Part shown: positions 60,475 through 64,000 of the stretch, piece after piece
Layout of the letters: every line of letters begins with the position of its first letter
Position numbering within the stretch: position 1 is the stretch's first letter
Origin: Volvox africanus
Lineage: Eukaryota > Chlorophyta > Chlorophyceae > Chlamydomonadales > Volvocaceae
Reading direction: 5' to 3'
Length of the DNA: 64,000 nucleotides
Assembly (NCBI GenBank): GCA_030268105.1
Contig: BSDZ01000013.1
Location: 1,965,001-2,029,000 of the forward strand
Notes under the pieces: generated by a model
Seen by the model: only the letters and a program-made list of their open reading frames with translations
Told to the model about the DNA's origin: nothing
Databases searched by the model: none
Translations under genes and position numbers: made by a program

Positions 60475-63161
60475 ATGACGAATCCGGCCAATCAACCACC
60501 TCCTTTTCTCATAAAGACGTAAGTAAGCCATGTTGGACTGGCGTTGTTGCACCCTTCATGCGAGGTGTCTTTCCATCGGTGCTTCTTCTTAGGAATAATT
60601 GCCTTCCCAACCCACTTTGGGATCTTTGCCTAATGCGACAGATACGACCTTGTTGACGACCCGGTGACGGATAGTATTGTTTCGTGGGGAGCTGATGGCT
60701 GCAGGTGAGGCCCGTGGGCACCATAAAGTCTTGAATGAGAAATCGTGCAATGCTTGCTTCAGCATTCTGGGAACTGGTGAACATGACAGCGGGCTGGTTT
60801 GGACTGAGCGTTAAGGCCCAATTTCGCAAGTTGACAGGATTCAGTGTTGAGGCCACTCCCGCTGACCATGCAGTTTTATTGTATGGAAGCCACCCGAGTT
60901 CGCGCGGGACTTGCTACCCAAGCACTTCAAGCACAACAACTTCTCCAGTTTTGTCCGACAGCTGAACACATACGTGAGTTGCGCTGGTCCACCAAGCGCA
61001 TACGCCTTCCTATCTTGTGCAAACGGTTTATTGCGCAAGAAAAGCGGTGGCGCTGGCGAGCACATAGGTAGCGCGCCAAGACGTAAAGGCTCCCGTCCTC
61101 GGCGACAAAAGAACGTGGTCGGGCGCCGAATAGTTGGTTGCGAGGTTAGCACGATAGAGGATTTTGCACGTGTGCACGATGCATGGCATCCGTCTTCCTT
61201 CCTACCATCATATTGCCGGTGATTAAGTGGTGCTTGGGCAGCCTGCCTACTTTGGGGCTAGTGACATGGTATCCAGCACACGCAGGCGGGGTGAGACTCA
61301 GGCCTGAGCAGCTGTATCAATATGCGAGGATTCCACGCCAACTCAGTTGGCATAGCTAGCACGCCTGGCCAACGGGCATGGTGGCTGCAGCAGTTTTGTC
61401 CACAAATTTCCCCCAGATGCCCGGCACAACATCAAACGGTGCAAGTGCTTGGCCCATGTTCAGCGCGCGTCAGGCTCAGTCGGGTTTTCAACGCCGAAGC
61501 CTAAGTGCAGCATTCCCTGTCATTTACCACTTCCTTTAGAAGCGTTGCTTGTCCTTTAGTGTCAGGCACGTTCGCAACTCCGGACGCGTGCTTGCCTATA
61601 CTCCTGGCAATAACCCCCAGGCCTACCATTCCCTTAGGTCATGATCTTCACTCAATTCTTGATGCAAGTCACTTGCTGCTGCCTATGTCTGCCATTACTT
61701 TTCCATTTAGGGCTTTCGTAAGGTGGACCCAGATCGATGGGAGTTCGCCAACGAGCACTTTGTCCGCGGCAAAAAAGAGTTATTGAGGGGCATCCACCGC
61801 CGCAAGCCCTCCAGCAACCAGCATAATCATCACCACAACGGCGTTAGCGTGCCCAACGCCATTGCCGCCGGCAGCATTGGCGCAGTGCCCAGTACTGCGC
61901 TTGTTGCCGCTGGTGCGTCGGCACCGGCCATTGAGATCGGTGCGTACGGCGGCTTCCATGAGGAGATTGACAACCTCAAACGCGACAAAAATGTGCTGAT
62001 GATGGAACTGGTCCGTGTGCGGCAGCAGCAGGCAACTACCGACGCCAAGGTGCGGGAGCTGCAGGCGCGGCTGGATTCCACAGAAGCAAAGCAGCAAACC
62101 ATGATTAACATGTTTGCAGCAGCGTTTAAGAATCCTGCCGTGTTCCAGCGGATGCTGTCCACAATGGCGACTGGCGGCGTGCAGCGGCTGGCGAACGGAC
62201 GTGGGTCATTTGGGGTATGAACAGTATGGGGGCATGCTTCCGGGGCGTAGGCAGGAGGCCGCTGCGGGAAAGTGGTGCAGGGGCGGGGGAATACGGTCGG
62301 CCTGTTGGGGCCCACGAACCGAAGGCAGCGTTCGCTGGGAATTGGGCCATCGTCAGGCGGACGTTGGTATGCCGAAATGGAAGGACAGTTTTCCGCAGAC
62401 TCCGTCGTAAGCAGGTGATGGAATCCCCTGCTTTGGGATTAGAAATGTAGATCTTGACACGGATAGCTTGATGCGCTTATTCACAAAACGAAGCAGTGGC
62501 CCTTGCAGCAGCGGAGGTGCTCATGTACGTCCCCAAAGGAATGCTTCGCATCAGCACCGTATTTAGCGCGGAAATCTTTTATGCACGTAACAGAGGGCGA
62601 GGGAATTGTGTATTGACGCGTGCCATGACGTATTCCTGCATGTGGGCTCGTGAGCGCCCACGCCCCATTCACCGGCTGCGGGCTCCTGTGAACGGGCCCG
62701 CTGTTTTCCTCTTCAGTCCTGCCCTATTCTTCCATGTTTTATTCACTCTATATTCGTCCTCGCCTCCCTCGCATGTTCCAGCCTCCTATCCGTCTCCGGT
62801 CACTAACGGGCGGAAGAAACGCCGCGCCCGTGGAGAATGCTCGCTTGACGTGGACCTGGGCTCTGGTGTGGGATTTAACGAGATCATCGATGCGGACATG
62901 GCAGACCGCGGCTCTGGCGGCGGCTCACCCGGTGGTACCGGCGGCGATGATACATCTTCCAACGGTTCCGCCAATGGTCTAGCAACGGCCATTCCCGCGC
63001 ACCAACAGTTGGTGCAGTACAATCCCAATCCAGTTAGCGGCGACTCGCTGAACGACATGATGTTGCGTTCCTTTCAGACGCTACTCTCCACGGCGGAGGA
63101 CGTGACGGGTGACGTGACGGGCGCCTTCAACAGCCTGGCGATTGGGCCTCAGGTGCATTGA
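60475..63161 (+). CDS. HSF: Heat shock transcription factor, plant class A type
   Basis: Exons: 60475-60518, 60642-60704, 60874-60973, 61711-62200, 62782-63161; 358 residues, phases consistent. The DNA-binding domain (about residues 8-101) starts [14 protein letters not shown], continues [17 protein letters not shown], and has the recognition helix [13 protein letters not shown] followed by [15 protein letters not shown]. The intron between NTY and GFRK is at the position conserved in plant HSFs. After a Gly/Ala/His-rich linker, residues about 152-220 form the HR-A/B coiled coil ([17 protein letters not shown] ... [15 protein letters not shown]), whose long form is that of plant class A factors. 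Exon 5 supplies the nuclear localisation signal [10 protein letters not shown] and an acidic/hydrophobic tail that may be the activation domain. It should trimerise and bind heat-shock elements to induce chaperone genes. It is the only regulator recognised in this window. Confidence 0.94.
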
Positions 63162-64000
63162 AGGGGGCCACTGTGGGAGGGACCCGGGACGTGAGTCTTG
63201 TGGCATTTAGGCTCGGTGTCTGATGCGGTTGTCTCTCGTGATGCGCCTTGACTTCAAGGATTCGGACAAGCCTGGAACCTATTTTTGTTACTCCAATCCC
63301 CGATCCATCGCTTTGGTTTTTGTCCGCATCCGCACATGTATATTTATTTTCACTGCTCCCAAGGTCACGTCCAGTAACTCGGGCTTGCCTTCTGGCCACA
63401 CTGCCCGACATTCAGGGGCACGCGGGTGCAAACATTCCAGTGGTGACAATCCAGGAACAGCCCTGTGCGCCGTCACCTGGGCTCGCGCCTGTATCCACAA
63501 ACCAAGGAGGTGAGTTGCCGGCCACTGGATGAGCTGCATGGAAATCCTAATACAGGACCCACCTGTCGTTAGCACCTTTTTAAGCGTTGCTTTTGTACTA
63601 ATGGCCCCCGGCTAGGGCCGACACATCACGACCGCTTTACCCGGTCTGCTTGGGCCTTGCCCACGGCCATGGAAACCCAGGGCTTGGACATATGAATCTA
63701 AAGGACGCGCATGCGTTCGCAGGAATTTTGCTACAATGCCCACGATTCTTTTCAGATATTTGTAGAATGCAATCGCAGGCTTCTGCCGTTCGATCGCCCC
63801 GCCGTCCGTATGCCGTGACTCCATGCAACCTTATGCTTTCAGCTCCCAAAGCCCAAATGCTACATGGCCTATGGTCTCAGTCCTGATGTTTTCTGCATCC
63901 AAACCAAATTTTACCCCTTTCCTCCACTGCCCACCCTTTGTTTTACTACCTGCCTTGATCCACCTCTCCTGGGCTATCAGCCATGGGGAATGGCGTGGTT
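63162..64000. other. Downstream of HSF
   Basis: 3' region of HSF and further sequence without a recognisable gene. A CT-rich stretch (about 63910-63970) at the end could precede a splice acceptor or a gene beyond the window. Confidence 0.4.

Overview
This is nuclear DNA of an intron-rich eukaryote, most likely a green alga (Chlorophyta); the species cannot be named. Reasons: dense small exons with GT-AG introns; TGTAA, the usual green-algal poly(A) signal, downstream of several plus-strand genes; a plant-type class A heat shock factor whose DNA-binding domain is split at the plant intron position; plant-type prenylcysteine methylesterases; and a plastid PTST-like CBM48 protein. Gene models were assembled by hand from splice sites, codon phase and family similarity, so exon borders are predictions, although lengths and phases are consistent throughout.

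Layout. 0-10.2 kb: two tandem five-exon genes (+) for secreted eight-cysteine (8CM, LTP/albumin-like) proteins. They are separated by a repeat-rich tract: about 0.95 kb of TCTA/TCTG inside an intron, a hexanucleotide array, an inverted repeat, and an AT-rich broken IS6-type bacterial transposase remnant. 11.7-15.0 kb: PH-domain protein with a long disordered tail carrying three tryptophan-acidic motifs (+). 18.1-21.6 kb: prenylcysteine methylesterase (ICME) copy 1 (-). 23.8-25.3 kb: unknown protein with about 11-residue RPS repeats (+). 28.4-31.0 kb: 3-hydroxybutyrate dehydrogenase (-). 33.3-36.9 kb: ICME copy 2 (-). 38.7-41.8 kb: PEX19 ending in a CaaX box (+). 43.7-47.5 kb: cathepsin X/Z protease (+). 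49.0-53.3 kb: pfkB-family sugar/nucleoside kinase (-), divergent from 53.8-56.1 kb: CBM48/coiled-coil protein (+). 60.5-63.2 kb: class A heat shock factor (+).

These are mostly unrelated housekeeping genes rather than an operon-like system. Three points stand out. The 8CM pair belongs to a superfamily best known from land plants. The two ICME genes share two nearly identical blocks that include introns, at different offsets, suggesting patchy gene conversion. A likely prenylated protein (PEX19) sits next to two enzymes that act on prenylcysteine methyl esters, which is probably coincidence but testable.
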